Shown here piece after piece: positions 24,901 through 35,539 of a stretch of 64,000 nucleotides of DNA. The stretch is taken from contig NC_081861.1 of assembly GCF_963259705.1 (NCBI RefSeq), positions 70,723,623 to 70,787,622 of the forward strand. Reading direction: 5' to 3'. Under the pieces are notes generated by a model. That model was not told the origin of the DNA. It did no database searches and saw nothing but the letters and a program-made list of their open reading frames with translations. This DNA comes from Myotis daubentonii. Taxonomy: Eukaryota > Chordata > Mammalia > Chiroptera > Vespertilionidae. Position 1 is the first letter of the stretch; every line of letters begins with the position of its first letter. A program made the position numbers and the translations under genes.

Positions 24901-25992
24901 ATTATTATTATTATTATTTTTTGGTCTCTATGTTGTTTATCTTCACTCTGATCTTTATTATTTCCTTCCTTCTACTTATGCTGGGCTTTTCTTGTTGCTC
25001 TCTTTCTAACTCTTTGAGTTGTGGGGTTAGATAATTTATTACCATTGTTTCTTGTTTTTTGAGGCAGGTCTGTAGAGCTATGAACTTCCTTCTTAAGACT
25101 GCTTTCACTGTGTCTCATAGATTTTGCATTGTTGTGTTTTCTTTGTCATTTGTTGCCATGATGCTTTTTATTTCTTCCTTGATCTCTCTGGTAACCCAGT
25201 TATTATTTAATAGCATGCTATTTAGCCTCCAGGTGTTTGATTTTTTGTTGTTGTTTATATTGTTTTTTTTAAATTATTGTTTTATGCCATTGTGGTCTGA
25301 GATGGTGCTTGATATGATTTCTATCTTCTTGAATTTGAAGGTACTTTGCCTGTGACCCAATATATGGTCTATCTTTGAAAATCACCTATGTTCTCTTGAG
25401 AAAAATTTATATTCTGTAGCTTTGAGGTGAAATGTTCTGAATACGTCAATTAATTCCTTCTGATCTAGTGCATCATTTAGGATTGATGTTTCTTTGCTGA
25501 TTTTTTGTTTAGAGGATTTGTCTAATGGTGATAGTGGGGTATTAAAGTCCCCTACTATGACTTTATTGCTATCAATCTCTCCCTTGATATGATCCAAAAG
25601 TTGTTTGTTTGTTTTTTATGTATTTGGGTGCTGCTCTATTGTGTGTGTATATGTTTACCAGAGTTATATTTTCTTGTTGGATTGCTCACTTTAGTATTAT
25701 GAAGTGGAATTTCTTATCTCTTGTTATGTCCTTCCCTATGAGGTCTAATTTGTCTGATATAAGTATTGCTACCTCAGCTTTTGTTTTCATTTTCATTAGC
25801 CTGAAGAAAAAATCTGTTCCTTCCCTTCACTATCAGACTATGTGAGTTCTTTTATCTAATGTGGGTTTCCTGTAGACAGAAGATATATGGGTCATGTTTT
25901 CTTATCCATTCAGCTACCCTAGGTCTTTTAATTGGGGCATTTAATCCATTAACATTTAACGTTATTATTGATAGATACGTGTTTGTCACCAT
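21922..25992 (-). pseudogene. L1-E ORF2 remnant
   Basis: ATG at 25992 (reverse; MVTNTYLSII), stop TAA at 21922-21924. Endonuclease block [15 protein letters not shown] is near 25500-25560, with fingers and palm blocks at 23900-24720. The catalytic motif reads LAED instead of FADD (about 23868-23880), so an essential aspartate is lost in addition to frameshifts and stops. A VES SINE at 23385-23599 splits the region after the palm. The C-terminal Cys-rich region is degraded near 22330. Confidence 0.9.
23374..23610 (-). mobile_element. VES SINE in L1-E ORF2
   Basis: A reverse-oriented VES SINE (body about 23385-23599) with intact-looking B-box region and head CTCTATCCACTGAGTC. TATCTCTTTTT-type flanks at 23374 and 23600 form the target duplication. 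Its good preservation shows late insertion. Confidence 0.92.
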
Positions 25993-26040
25993 TTTTATTC
26001 TTTACGCCTGTGTTCCTTCTTCATTTCCTATTTCTTCTTT

Positions 26041-26933
26041 TTACAACAGACCCTTTAGCATTTCTTGCATTGCTAGTTTGGTTGTAATAAAATCCCTTAG
26101 TCCTTTTTTCTCTGTGAAGCTTCTGATTTCACCCTCAATTTTGATTTATAGCCTTGCTGGGTATAGTATTCTTGGATTCAGACCTTTCCTTTGCATGAAT
26201 TTGTATATTTCATTTCATTCCCTTCTTGCCTGATGTGTTTCTGTTGAGAAATCAGTTGCTAGTCTAATGGGAGATCCTTTGTAGTTAACTTTCTGTCTCT
26301 CTCTGGCAGCTTTTAAGATGCTTGCTTTGTCATTGATTGTTGCTAATTTAATTATAATGTGCCTTGGTGTTGGTCTTTTGGGGTTAATTTTGTTTGGGAC
26401 TCTGTGAGCTTCTTGGATTTGTGTGAGTTTTTTCTTCCCTATATCAGGGGAATTTTCTGTCATTATTTCTTCAAACAGATTTTCTATTCCTTGCTCAGTT
26501 TCCTCTCCTTCTGGCATCCCTTTTATGCAAATGTTGTTTCATTTTGTGTTGTCCCAAAGTTCCTTTAGGTTCTCCTCCTGTCTTTTAAATTTTTTTTTCT
26601 AGATGCTGCTTTGCTAGTGTATTTTTTCCTACCTTTTCTTCTAGCTCACTGATGCGGTCCTCTGCTTCTTCTAGTCTAATATTGATGATTCCCATTGAGT
26701 TCTATATAACAGCAATGCCATTTTTCGTTTCTTCTTGGTTCTTCTTCATTTCCTCTTGGTTCTTACACATATTGTTGAATTTGTCTTCTTTTCTTTTCTG
26801 CCATCTTATGACAATTTCTCTGAATTATTTCCCTGTCATATTGCTTGCCTCCTTTTCGTTTCCTTCCTTTTCTGGTGATGCCTCCTTTTCTTTCATTTAC
26901 GGGCTGTTTCTTTGTCTCCCCATGATCTCTCTT
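26041..26933 (-). pseudogene. L1-E ORF1 remnant
   Basis: It starts at ATG 26933 (reverse; MGRQRNSP then a stop) and ends at TAA 26041-26043. The RRM and C-terminal parts are open over 26215-26517 (IENLFEEIMTENSPDIGKKK; TPRHIIIKLATINDK; SPIRLATDFSTETHQARRE). The coiled coil shows EEAEDRISELEEK-type heptads. Stops disrupt both ends. Confidence 0.88.
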
Positions 26934-29121
26934 CTCCCGGTGTCTGTATTATGTAGCTCTGTCTCTCTCCTGCATTGATTTAAATGCATAAAATACAACA
27001 CAAATGGCACAATGCACAAGGCACTGAACACAAATGTATTCACGATACTAATAACCACAAATAAAGGTGACTACCTAAGAAAAGAGAGTTAGGGGATAAG
27101 AAAAGAAAAAAAAGTGAAAAAATGATATCGAGAAAAGGAAAAAAAGTGAGAGAAGAAATAGAATAAAAAAGAAAGGAGGGAACTATTTATATGGGGAGAA
27201 AACTCCACTTGAACAACAACTAATCCCCCCCAAAATTCAAACAACAAACACCCAGAGATGAATGCAAGCTACAAACAACAACTAATACCAAGCAAGTAGA
27301 AGAAAAACAGAAGCAAGAAATAAAAACAAAAACAAAACAAAAAGGGAAACAATCTCATGAACAAGCAACAAAAAACAAAAACAACCTAATCAATAATCAA
27401 GCAAGCAAGAACAATAGGACAGAGAGAAAGCAAGGCAAAACAAAACAAAATAAAAAAATAGGACAAAAAAACCTCAAAAAATAATAACAACAGAAAAAAT
27501 AAAACAAAAAAAAGAGAAAAAAATTGATAGTGAAGAAGACGAAGAGAGATGTGTGTATGGACTTGTAGCAGGGGATTGGAAATTAGATTTATAAGTAGGA
27601 TGAAGTTTTAGCAGATGGTAAAAAGAAAGAATAGGGAAAATCTAACACGGGAATAGAGTAAGAGAACAGGACAACAAAAGGGGAAAAGTGAGGGATGGAG
27701 TGTTGGCATAAAGGTAAAATTGAGATAGAGTAAAAAGATGCTAAAGAAAAAAGGAAAATAGAATGCAGAACATTAATCCCAAAATAAAATAAAGATAAAA
27801 TAAAATGACACTTTTAAAAAAAGGTTACAATAGTAGTAGTAATAATACTAATAAAAATAAAAATATAATAATTAAAAAAGGTAAAATCAAGTGAGGAAAA
27901 AAAGAAAAAAATTGATTTTCTTAAGTAAAAGGTGAAAAGAAATAAAAATGTGCAGAAGTGAAGGTCATTCACTTCCTCTACTCTTCTGTTTGGCACGCCT
28001 TTTTCCTGTCAGGTATTCAGGAGAGTATTGAAGTTCCCTGCGATACAATACTCCTCAGTATTGTAAACCACAGTCCAGATTTTAAAGCTGGCAGTATTTC
28101 TTTGTTTCCTAGACTGAATTTATTTGTATTTACAGAAGAGTCAATTTGTGATTCAGCCCCTGGGTGGCAGTGTTTCTGGATTGACTTCCGGGGTTATAAG
28201 TCCTCTCTAGTCAGTATTTAGGTTTTGTTTTCCCTATTTCACTTAATACTAGTTTGGGAGAATCAACTGACCCAGAGCTGGTTCCTTGATTATTACTTCC
28301 CACTCTGATTCCCAGGTTCCACGAAAACAACTTTCCCCTGCAGTCTCTGTGAGTGTCCCCAATTGGACGATCCTATGTATTGGGTTTAGTAATCAAAAGC
28401 AAGAGAAAAAAAGCCAGAGTAAGTGCATGAGCTTGCAACCTCCACCATCCAGTTCTGCACACAATTCTCCAAACATCTCTTCCACACGCACATCCTCTCT
28501 CCCCTGGCACCAAGCAGCTGGCACACTGGCAAATTCCGAGGCTGTCTTTTTGTGCCCAGTCCAGCTTAGGGCTGATTTTCAGAGTTCCCTTCTGCCAGCA
28601 GCCTTGCGGATCCCCTTCCACACTCACGGATCACACTGTCCCCAAGGGCCACTGACTTTGTGGGGTGCAGACTTCCCCCACATGTCTTCCTCTCTCCAAC
28701 CTGGATTAAAAACCACGCCCTTATCTAGGCGAAATCTGACTTTTCCGTGAGGAGGAGCAAGGCTCGTCTGAGTCCACATATTTGCGCTGCTTGAGATCTG
28801 GTGTTCCTGGTTTTGTAGCTGGTCCCTGGGTGCTGTGGTTACAGGGTTCCTGGATGTATATGCTTCCAATAACAGTCACTCTCCCCTTCAAGATGGCACG
28901 GTATCCGTGGCAGAACCGGCCGCTATGGGAGAGATTTCAGCAGCAGTGGAGGCTGCCCAGTTAGGGGGCCCTATCCGGCAATCTCCACCAGTCCCCTGGA
29001 GTATAACTATTGCTCATCCACAAATTTACACTCTCCCGTATGACCACAACCTCTCCTTTCACTCGTTCACTCACACACTATCTTGCAGTCTACCTTCCCA
29101 TCAGCAGCCATCTTCCCCTCC
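26934..29121 (-). promoter_or_regulatory. L1-E 5' UTR
   Basis: It has the same 5' UTR type as L1-B: matching segments include the GTGCCTTGTGCATTGTGCC-like block next to ORF1 and a GTATTCAGGAGAGTATTG segment near 28015. The middle (27080-27960) is nearly pure A/G on the plus strand, i.e. a polypyrimidine tract in sense orientation, about 880 bases against about 520 in L1-B. The 5' terminus bears a YY1-like motif. Confidence 0.8.
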
Positions 29122-29151
29122 TACACAACATATATATGGGTCATGTTTTCT
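29122..29151. repeat. 30-bp target-site duplication of L1-E, right copy
   Basis: Partner of 21595-21624 with two mismatches. L1-D ORF2 resumes directly after it (TATCCATTAAGTTAGC). Confidence 0.88.
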
Positions 29152-29292
29152 TATCCATTAAGTTAGCTTATGTCTTTTTACTGGAACATTTAATCCATTT
29201 AAATTTAATGTAATTATTCATAAGTATTCATTTATTGCCATTTTTATTTTCTTTCTGCCTATGATCCTCTCTGTCTCCTTTTCTTCTTCTTC

Positions 29293-30189
29293 TTAAAGGC
29301 TTCCCTTTATGATTTCTTGCATTGCTAGTTTTGTGGTAATGTACTCATTTAACCTTTTTTTAAATCTAGAAAACTTTTTTATTTCTCCTTCAATTTTAAA
29401 TGATAGATTTACTGGATACAGTAGTCTTAGACTAAGGCCCTTGCTTTTCATTACTTTGAGTACTTCATCCCACTCCCTTCTGGCTTGAAGTATTTCTGTT
29501 GAGAAGTCATCTGACATTTTAATGGAAGATCCTTTTTAGGTAGTTATCTGTCTCTCTTTCACTGCCCTTAAGATTCTTCTTTGTCTTTAACATTTGACAT
29601 TTTAATTATGATGTGTCTAGGTGTGGGTCACTTTAGGTTCATCTTCATTGGGACTCTCTGTGCCTCTTGAATTTGTGTGACATTTTCTTTCACCAGGTTA
29701 AGGACATTTTCTGTCATTATTTCTTTAAATAGGTTCTTTGTTCCTTGCTCACCCTCCTCCCCTTCTGGTATTCCCATAATCAATATGTTGCTACATTTCA
29801 TGTTGTCCCTAAGCTCTCTTAAGATATCATCCTACTTTTAAAAATCTTTTTGTCTATTTGCTGCTCTAATGGGATATTTATTTCTACCTTGTCTTCCAAA
29901 TCACTGATTTGATCCTCTTCTTCATCCAATCTACGTTTAATACCTTCTAGTGTGTTCTTGATGTCAGATATATTATTCTTCATTTCTGTCTGGCTCTTGT
30001 TCATGGCCTCTATTTCCCTTTTCATCCTGTTGTAATTTTCACTAAATTCCTTAAGCTTCTTTAAACCATTCCTTTGAATTATATATCTGATAGGTTGCTT
30101 GCCTCTATTTCATTTAGTAATTTTTCTGGAGATTCCTTCTGTTCTCTCATTTGGGGATTGCTTATTTGTCTCCCAATTTTAGCTGTCAT
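29293..30189 (-). pseudogene. L1-D ORF1 remnant
   Basis: ATG at 30189 (reverse; MTAKIGRQISNPQM), stop TAA 29293-29295. It keeps a coiled-coil stretch at 29819-30025 (NNISDIKNTLEGIKRRLDEE) and a C-terminal stretch at 29293-29517 (MSDDFSTEILQARREWDEVL). Stops and a shift separate these. The N-terminus differs from L1-B, in keeping with an older subfamily. Confidence 0.85.
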
Positions 30190-30844
30190 TTTGTATTTGC
30201 TTCTTTGTATTCAATAGAACTGTCTTTGTGGGCTAGCCTAATGAAGAAAGTGTATTGAGTGGTCCAGTGATGCAGTCTCTTTCTTCACCTGAGCTGGATT
30301 CTCTAGGAATACCCCTTGTGTGCATTCTTTTGTCTCTCCTGCTGCATTTGGGACTTGATTGTTGATGTTCCATTTGTGGAAGGCATCTCCCCTCCAATTT
30401 GTTGCCAGTGAGGTTCAAACACAATGTTGTTGTGCCAGCTGTTATATGGGTACTTTGAGTCTGCTATTTGTGGGGCTTGCTGGATTTTTCTCTGATGTTG
30501 TTGAGTCTGGTCCCTTGGTGTATGTATCCTGGGCCTCCTGGGAGCTTCTCTACTGCAGGTGACTGTGGGTCACTTCCCTTTATGGCCTTTGGCAACCTGA
30601 TCATGGTCCTAGAGGTTGAAGCCCCTGACAGTCCAATGGTAGGGGACTCTTTAGACAAGAGGCTGCGTATTCCTTGAGTTTCACACCTTGATTGTTCCTG
30701 CTCTGAGCTGTACTCCCTTCTCCCATGGAGTTGGTCCCACAGATTCAGCTGCAGGCACTTGGGATCTGGCTGGAGTTAGTCTGCCTGCGCTGTCTAGGAG
30801 GTGTCTGTGGCAGGGACCCAAAATCTATTTCTGACTAATTAGAT

Positions 30845-31061
30845 CAGTGGTTCTCAACCTTGCACATTAGAATCACCTGGGAATCTTTTTAAAATTCTGA
30901 TTTCTGGGCCTCATCCACTGGAAATTCTGTTTCTTTGTTATGGGGTGAGGCCACAACATTAGTAACAAAGAAACAGAATTTCTGGAGGATGAGGCCAAGA
31001 AATCAGGATTTTAAAAAGATTTCCAGGTGATCTAATGTGCAGCCAAGGTTGAGAACCACTG
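30845..31061 (+). repeat. MER5-like hAT MITE, complete (217 bp)
   Basis: A palindromic non-autonomous hAT element with terminal repeats CAGTGGTTCTCAACCTT and its complement at the far end. Flanking octamers AATTAGAT and GCTTAGAG share TTAGA, a decayed 8-bp duplication typical of hAT. The right arm closely matches 3957-4047. Confidence 0.85.
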
Positions 31062-31826
31062 GCTTAGAGGCTAATTTTTATTCTCATTCTCTTAATGGGC
31101 TTCAGAAACTCCACACCATGGGGCAAGGCAATACCCAATAGGTTGTGGCAACCATCTTTCCCCCAAATAAAACTACCTGGATAGCAAATGTCCGCCTTAG
31201 AATGATGACCTCTGCAGCGTAAGAGCATAACTCAGCACAGGAAACCAGGGTGTTTGCCTTCTGAGCTCTATCCCCAGAGCTCCCAACCCTGGTTATGCTT
31301 ACACAGCTCCAGTCCACTCTGACCTCCCTCTGATGGAGGTGAGTGGCTGCACATGAAATTTTGTGCATCAACCCTTTAAGAGAGTGCCTGCATTTCCAAT
31401 CATCTCTCCCTGGCAGATAGCAACCCTGCTGCTTTTCACAGCCAGATGTTATGTGACATCTTTCTCAGTTCTTGTGCTCTCTTCTGGGGGCCCACCTTGG
31501 TAATTAGACCCCAGAGTTCTCAGTGTCAACCCCCCACAGCTAAGATATCTCTCCAGAACTTCAGCTGCTGTCTGTGGGAGCCCAGCGAGCCCTTTTGTGC
31601 CTCTACCCTTCATACCAGTCTCTGTGTAGTCTCCACTTTCTATTCTTGGTTATCAACTCTTTAGTTGATTACTCAGTATGAATTTTTGTTTGTGTTTTTT
31701 GTTTTGTTTTGTTTTGTATTTTAGTTGTAATTTTAAACTAAATACTTCTGAAGACGTAAATAATTTTTACCTGGTTCACTTAAGTGGGAAAGTCAGAAGT
31801 CATTTAGAGTTACTTGCTAATATATA

Positions 31827-32503
31827 TCCTATATAATAAAAGGGGTATACAGTGGGGCCTTGACTTACGAGTTTAATTCGTTCCATGACAGAGCTCGTCA
31901 CTAAAATTACTCGTATGTCAAATCAATTGTGAACGAATGAGACAGGTGATGCTGGGCTGATGTTGTGGCATTCACTGTGACGTTCACTGTGCCAACTAGC
32001 AGTGGGGTATCTGAAGCTGGCTCATAACCCGAATTTTAGCTCGCAACTCAAAGCAAAAAATTGGCTGAAAGACGTCTCGTATCTCGAAAAACTCGTTAGT
32101 CTGGACACTCGTAAGTCAAGGCCCCACTGTATATTATATATTTGCATATTACATAGGTTGGCCAGCCAGCACCGCCTCAGTGCAGACGCTCAATGCAGGA
32201 GCTGCCCCCTGGTGGTCAGTGCGCTCCCACAGGGGGAGCTCCACTCAACCACAAGCTGGGCTGATGGCTGCAAGCACAGCGGCAATGGTGGGAGCCTCTC
32301 CTACCTCCTCCACAGTTGGACATCCCTTGAGGGCTCCTGGGCTGCCAGAGGGATGTCTGACTGCCAGCTTAGGCCCAATCCCCCAGGGAGTAGGCCTAAG
32401 CTAGCAGGTGGACATCCCGCGAGGAGAACCAGACTGTGAGAGGGCACAGGCCAGGTTGAGGAACCCCCCTGGGCACACAAATTTTCATGCACTGGGCCTC
32501 TAG
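31827..32503 (+). mobile_element. HeliBat-type Helitron carrying a nested MITE
   Basis: It starts TCCTATATAATAAAAG after A (31826), ends GGGCCTCTAG before T (32504). Only about 21 bases of the 5' end precede the nested element; the rest (32130-32503) continues with TTTGCATATTAC... and ends with a CACACAAATTTTCATGCAC-type inverted repeat. A central part (CACTGACCACCAGGGGGCAG-like, inverted) is shared with other Helitrons here. No transposase coding sequence. Confidence 0.9.
31850..32129. mobile_element. Tc1/mariner-type MITE (280 bp) inside the Helitron
   Basis: Long terminal inverted repeats, CAGTGGGGCCTTGACTTACG at the left and its complement at the right, flanked by TA on both sides (31848-31849, 32130-32131). 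TA duplication and the CAGTG terminus point to the Tc1/mariner superfamily, with a pogo/Tigger-like look. The interior is subterminally repetitive (CTCGTAACTCG-like units) and has no coding sequence. Confidence 0.9.
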
Positions 32504-32515
32504 TATATATATATA

Positions 32516-33473
32516 TTATATATATACCCAGATACCAGAATGCTGGAATGACCAGAATGACCAGTTGCTGCCCACTGTGGCCAGCAAACTGGCCCGATTG
32601 GGGGTGGGGCCGGCCTGCCAACATCCAATGGCCCCTCCCCTCAGATGGCCCTGCCCCTGATTGGCCCCCTCACCCCAACCAAGGGCAAGGCTGGTCATTC
32701 AATCTCCTGCAGCCCTTCCCCCTGGGCACCCCCACCACTGATGGGCCCTTACCACCCTGATCAACCCATAGTCCCTCCTTCTATGCAGCTCTGCCCTGAT
32801 CAGATCCCCCACTCCTATCAGGGGCAAGGCCGGTGGCCATCTGCCTGCAGCCCCTCCCCATGGCTGGCCCCACCTCTGATCAGCCCCCTACACCAATTGG
32901 GGGCAGGGCTGGCCAGCCAACCACCCATGGCCCCTCCTTCTGGCAGCCAGCCCTTGACCTGCCTCCCCACTCCATTCAGGGGTGGGGCCGGCTGGCCCAC
33001 CACCTACAGCCCTTCCCCACAGCTGACCCCACTCCCAATCAGCCCTCATCACCCCAATTGTCCCATAGCCTCTCTCCCCTGCCAGCTCTGCCCTCAATCA
33101 GCCCCCCCCACACCAATCTGGGGTGGGGCTGACTGACCAACCTCCCATGGTCCCTCCCCCAGCCACTGACCCCTGATCGGACCCCACCCCATTTGGGGGC
33201 GGGGCCATCCAGTCCACCACCCACAGCCCTTCCCCACAGCTGTCTCTGCCTCCAAATTGCCCCCCATCCCAATTTGGGGCTGGGCCTGCTGGCTAATCAC
33301 CCATGGGCCCTCTGCCAAGCAGGCCCAGCCCTGATAGAGCCCCAATCAGGGTGGGCTGGCCAGCCAGCCTCCCACCGTCTCCTCCTCCCAACAAGCCTGG
33401 CCCCAAAACACCCCAATTGGGGCTGGGCTAGATGGACCCCACCTGTGTATGAATTTGTGCACTGGGCCTCTAG
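32516..33473 (+). mobile_element. Helitron remnant with palindromic GC-rich modules
   Basis: The right end is a clear Helitron terminus: GAATTTGTGCACTGGGCCTCTAG ending at 33473 and followed by T, given here in part only. The left end lacks the TC start and melts into TA repeat. From about 32590 to 33420 the interior is a run of about ten degenerate modules of 80-100 bases, each with a CCCCAATTGGGGG-like palindrome followed by GGGGC(T/C)GG. Apparent reading frames in it are by-products of the GC-rich repeat. Confidence 0.82.
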
Positions 33474-33524
33474 TATATATACAATGTGTATATGTATACA
33501 TATGTATATATGGATATATATATA

Positions 33525-33945
33525 TCCTATCTAATAATAGACAAACATGGTAATTGACCATACCTTCCCTATGCTTTCTATTGGCTAATCAGGGTGATAT
33601 GCAAACTAACTGCCAAAAAAGATGGAGGTTAATTTGCATATGTAGGCACAATGCTGAGAGGGAAAGGGGAAGGATGGGAAGAAGCCTCCTGCCGCTGATG
33701 ATGATCAGAAACCCAGGTGGCAGGCAAGAGCCGGGTGGCAGGGCAAAGGCGGCCCTCGGGGCCACCTTTGTCCTGCCCCCCAGCCTGTGATCAGAAAACC
33801 GGGGCTGCCTTTGCCCAGCTCCCGGCTGGTGATTGGAGAAGCCGGGTGGGGCAGGGAAGAGGCAGCCGCCCACGGCCTCCCGTGGCCACTGCTTCCCTGT
33901 CCCCGCCGGCCAGTGTTCAGAGAAGTACCTGTATTTTTTTTTTCA
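33525..33945 (+). mobile_element. Helitron, 5' part only
   Basis: It begins TCCTATCTAATAATAG after A and continues with the GGTAATTGACC, TTGGCTAATCAGGG and TTAATTTGCATATG blocks usual for vespertilionid Helitrons, then a GC-rich interior. The 3' hairpin and CTAG are absent. It ends in a short direct repeat (AAGTACCTGTATTTT twice near 33925-33960). Confidence 0.75.
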
Positions 33946-34955
33946 AAGTACCTGTATTTTTAATAATTTCTTGACATGTTAAAAGAATTTTACATTATGA
34001 TCCAAGGGTGGTGGGGTGAGGAGAAGGAGCAGCAAAACAATCCAACAAACATAAAGGGAAACAGAAATGCATGGTGGAAGGGATTTGAAGGGTGGGTAGG
34101 GGCATTGCCCAACTAAAATGCAATTGGTTTGTTACTGAGTACTATTCATGGGAAGACAGCATCCTGACTCCTTCTCTATACAGCATATTGGGAGTAAAAT
34201 TGATGCATCCAGGTGGAAATATGATTAGGGTTTGGAAGACAGACAGGGAAAGAAGAAGTCATAAATAGACACTGAGTCACTGGCTGGCTGGCTGCAAATA
34301 CTGACTCTCCAGTGGTGATAGAATAAAAAAGTGGGGGATATCTCTGGAAGATTCAAGAGATAGGGGGAAACTCTTCTATGGGTTTGACTTGCCCAGCAGA
34401 GTTCCACATACACATGTGTACACGCCTATGTTTGCATGCACACACATATACACATAACTGACTGCCCTCCTTGGAAGCACAGAAGAAGAAGAAGCCCCCA
34501 GAAGAAGAAACCACCCACCTTTGGTCCAGGCACCAGCGCCTGCAGCTGGCTGCAGCCCAGGAAATGGACAAGCCACCCGCTTGAGGTCCCAGGCTGCAGC
34601 CACCTGGAGAAGCTGCCAGCCCTGTGGTCCAGGGCGCCAGGGCCTGTGGCCAGGGAAATAGGTTCCCTCTTCTCCTACTGCAGTCATTACTTCAATTTTC
34701 CCTTTCTGAATTTCTCTTCTGTGCTGCAACCCAACTTCACTTTTCATCAGAAGGATACGGGACAGAGAGAGCAGTGTTAAAAGCTTACATTTTAAGTTGG
34801 TAAGGTTGGTACTTAAACATATAAATGGAAAACTAGAGTCCTTAAGGTAACAAAGACTACAAAAGACAGGGACAGCGCATGACCTATTATATCCAGCAAT
34901 CCATATGGGGACTGAAAACTTTGCAATGATGACAATTAGTGAAGATACGAATCAG
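33946..34955. other. Sequence without recognised gene or repeat
   Basis: About 1 kb of single-copy-looking DNA. 34470-34660 is a local GC-rich patch with CAG/CTGCAGC clusters. Short frames occur on both strands but show no motif and no typical start context, so none is called. Confidence 0.5.
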
Positions 34956-35105
34956 CTAAAATAGTTGACAGGGACAATTCTTCCATCTTTGAAAATATCT
35001 GCATCAAATCTGTTTAAATAGATTTTCATCTGCATAATATAACACATTCTGACAAAACCACCACCACCACCGCCAATGTGGTCAGTGTTATGCCGATAAT
35101 TGTTT

Positions 35106-35156
35106 AATAACTGAGGGACCCCCCCTCCCCCAAGCGCACAAATTTTTGTGCACCGG
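35106..35156 (+). mobile_element. Helitron 3'-end fragment
   Basis: GAGGGACC..., then GCGCACAAATTTTTGTGCACCGGGCC, the subterminal hairpin and terminal block of HeliBat-type elements, but the last TCTAG is replaced by ATTTATG. No 5' end is found within reach. Confidence 0.7.
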
Positions 35157-35161
35157 GCCAT

Positions 35162-35520
35162 TTATGGCAAGAATACCATAGAAGTGATGCTGTGCTCTCT
35201 CAGCGCATCTTATCAATAGATAATAATGTTAACATCTGTGAATCTAAGTGAAGAATATATGAACATTTTTTGTAAATATTCTAAAATTATTTCAAAGTAA
35301 AAATAAAAATAACAGTAAAAACAAGCAATGTAATAATCATTAAAATTTATTTAGAACTTACTGTATTCCAGGCACCGTGTTAGATAATTTCTATTAATCG
35401 CCTTAACCTCATGTTAATATAAATAAACCATGTGTATAAGAAAACAAGTTTTAAAAGTTTAGCCTTAAAGTGAGACCAACATTTTGTCACCCAAAAATAA
35501 GTTTTTCGGAATATTGATTT
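35162..35520. repeat. AT-rich sequence with a MIR-like fragment
   Basis: The stretch 35340-35415 (TTTATTTAGAACTTACTGTATTCC-like, AGGCACCGTGTTAGATAA) resembles the conserved end of an ancient mammalian MIR. The rest is plain AT-rich DNA. Confidence 0.5.
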
Positions 35521-35539
35521 TAAGCTGGTTATTAAAAAA

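Larger units (their letters stand above)
21625..29121 (-). mobile_element. LINE-1 copy L1-E, full length, nested in L1-D
   Basis: About 7.5 kb, reverse strand: 3' UTR (21625-21921), ORF2 (21922-25992), ORF1 (26041-26933), 5' UTR (26934-29121). It is bracketed by a 30-bp duplication of L1-D sequence. The 5' end reads GGGGAAGATGGC on the minus strand, like L1-B. It carries a VES SINE at about 23385. It is more diverged than L1-B. Confidence 0.93.
17832..29241 (-). pseudogene. L1-D ORF2 remnant, split by L1-E and by the gap
   Basis: ORF2 runs from ATG 29241 (reverse) to 29122, then, after the 7.5-kb nested L1-E, from 21624 to TAA at 17832-17834. Readable pieces include late endonuclease (YNKKTKTHSNTWRINSMLLNNEWV), reverse transcriptase with FADD, and parts of the C-terminal region. 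Frames change repeatedly; for instance a long T run near 19770-19790 breaks the block just before the SKVGIEKSYL motif. It is non-functional. Confidence 0.88.
29122..31735 (-). mobile_element. L1-D, 5' portion
   Basis: Continuation of L1-D beyond the nested L1-E: the start of ORF2 (ATG at 29241), ORF1 (29293-30189) and an old-type 5' UTR to about 31735 (left edge approximate). A MER5-like hAT MITE lies within the UTR at 30845-31061. The end of the UTR is marked by a T/G-rich stretch with repeated TTTTG near 31690-31720. Confidence 0.75.

Noticed and set aside
32180..33790. Many overlapping proline/glycine-rich reading frames on both strands
   Set aside because: They arise from the GC-rich palindromic modules of Helitrons. 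No start context, conserved domain or consistent frame.
34470..34660. CpG-island-like promoter of a host gene
   Set aside because: The patch is GC-rich but CpG-poor and no first exon or transcript-like frame follows.
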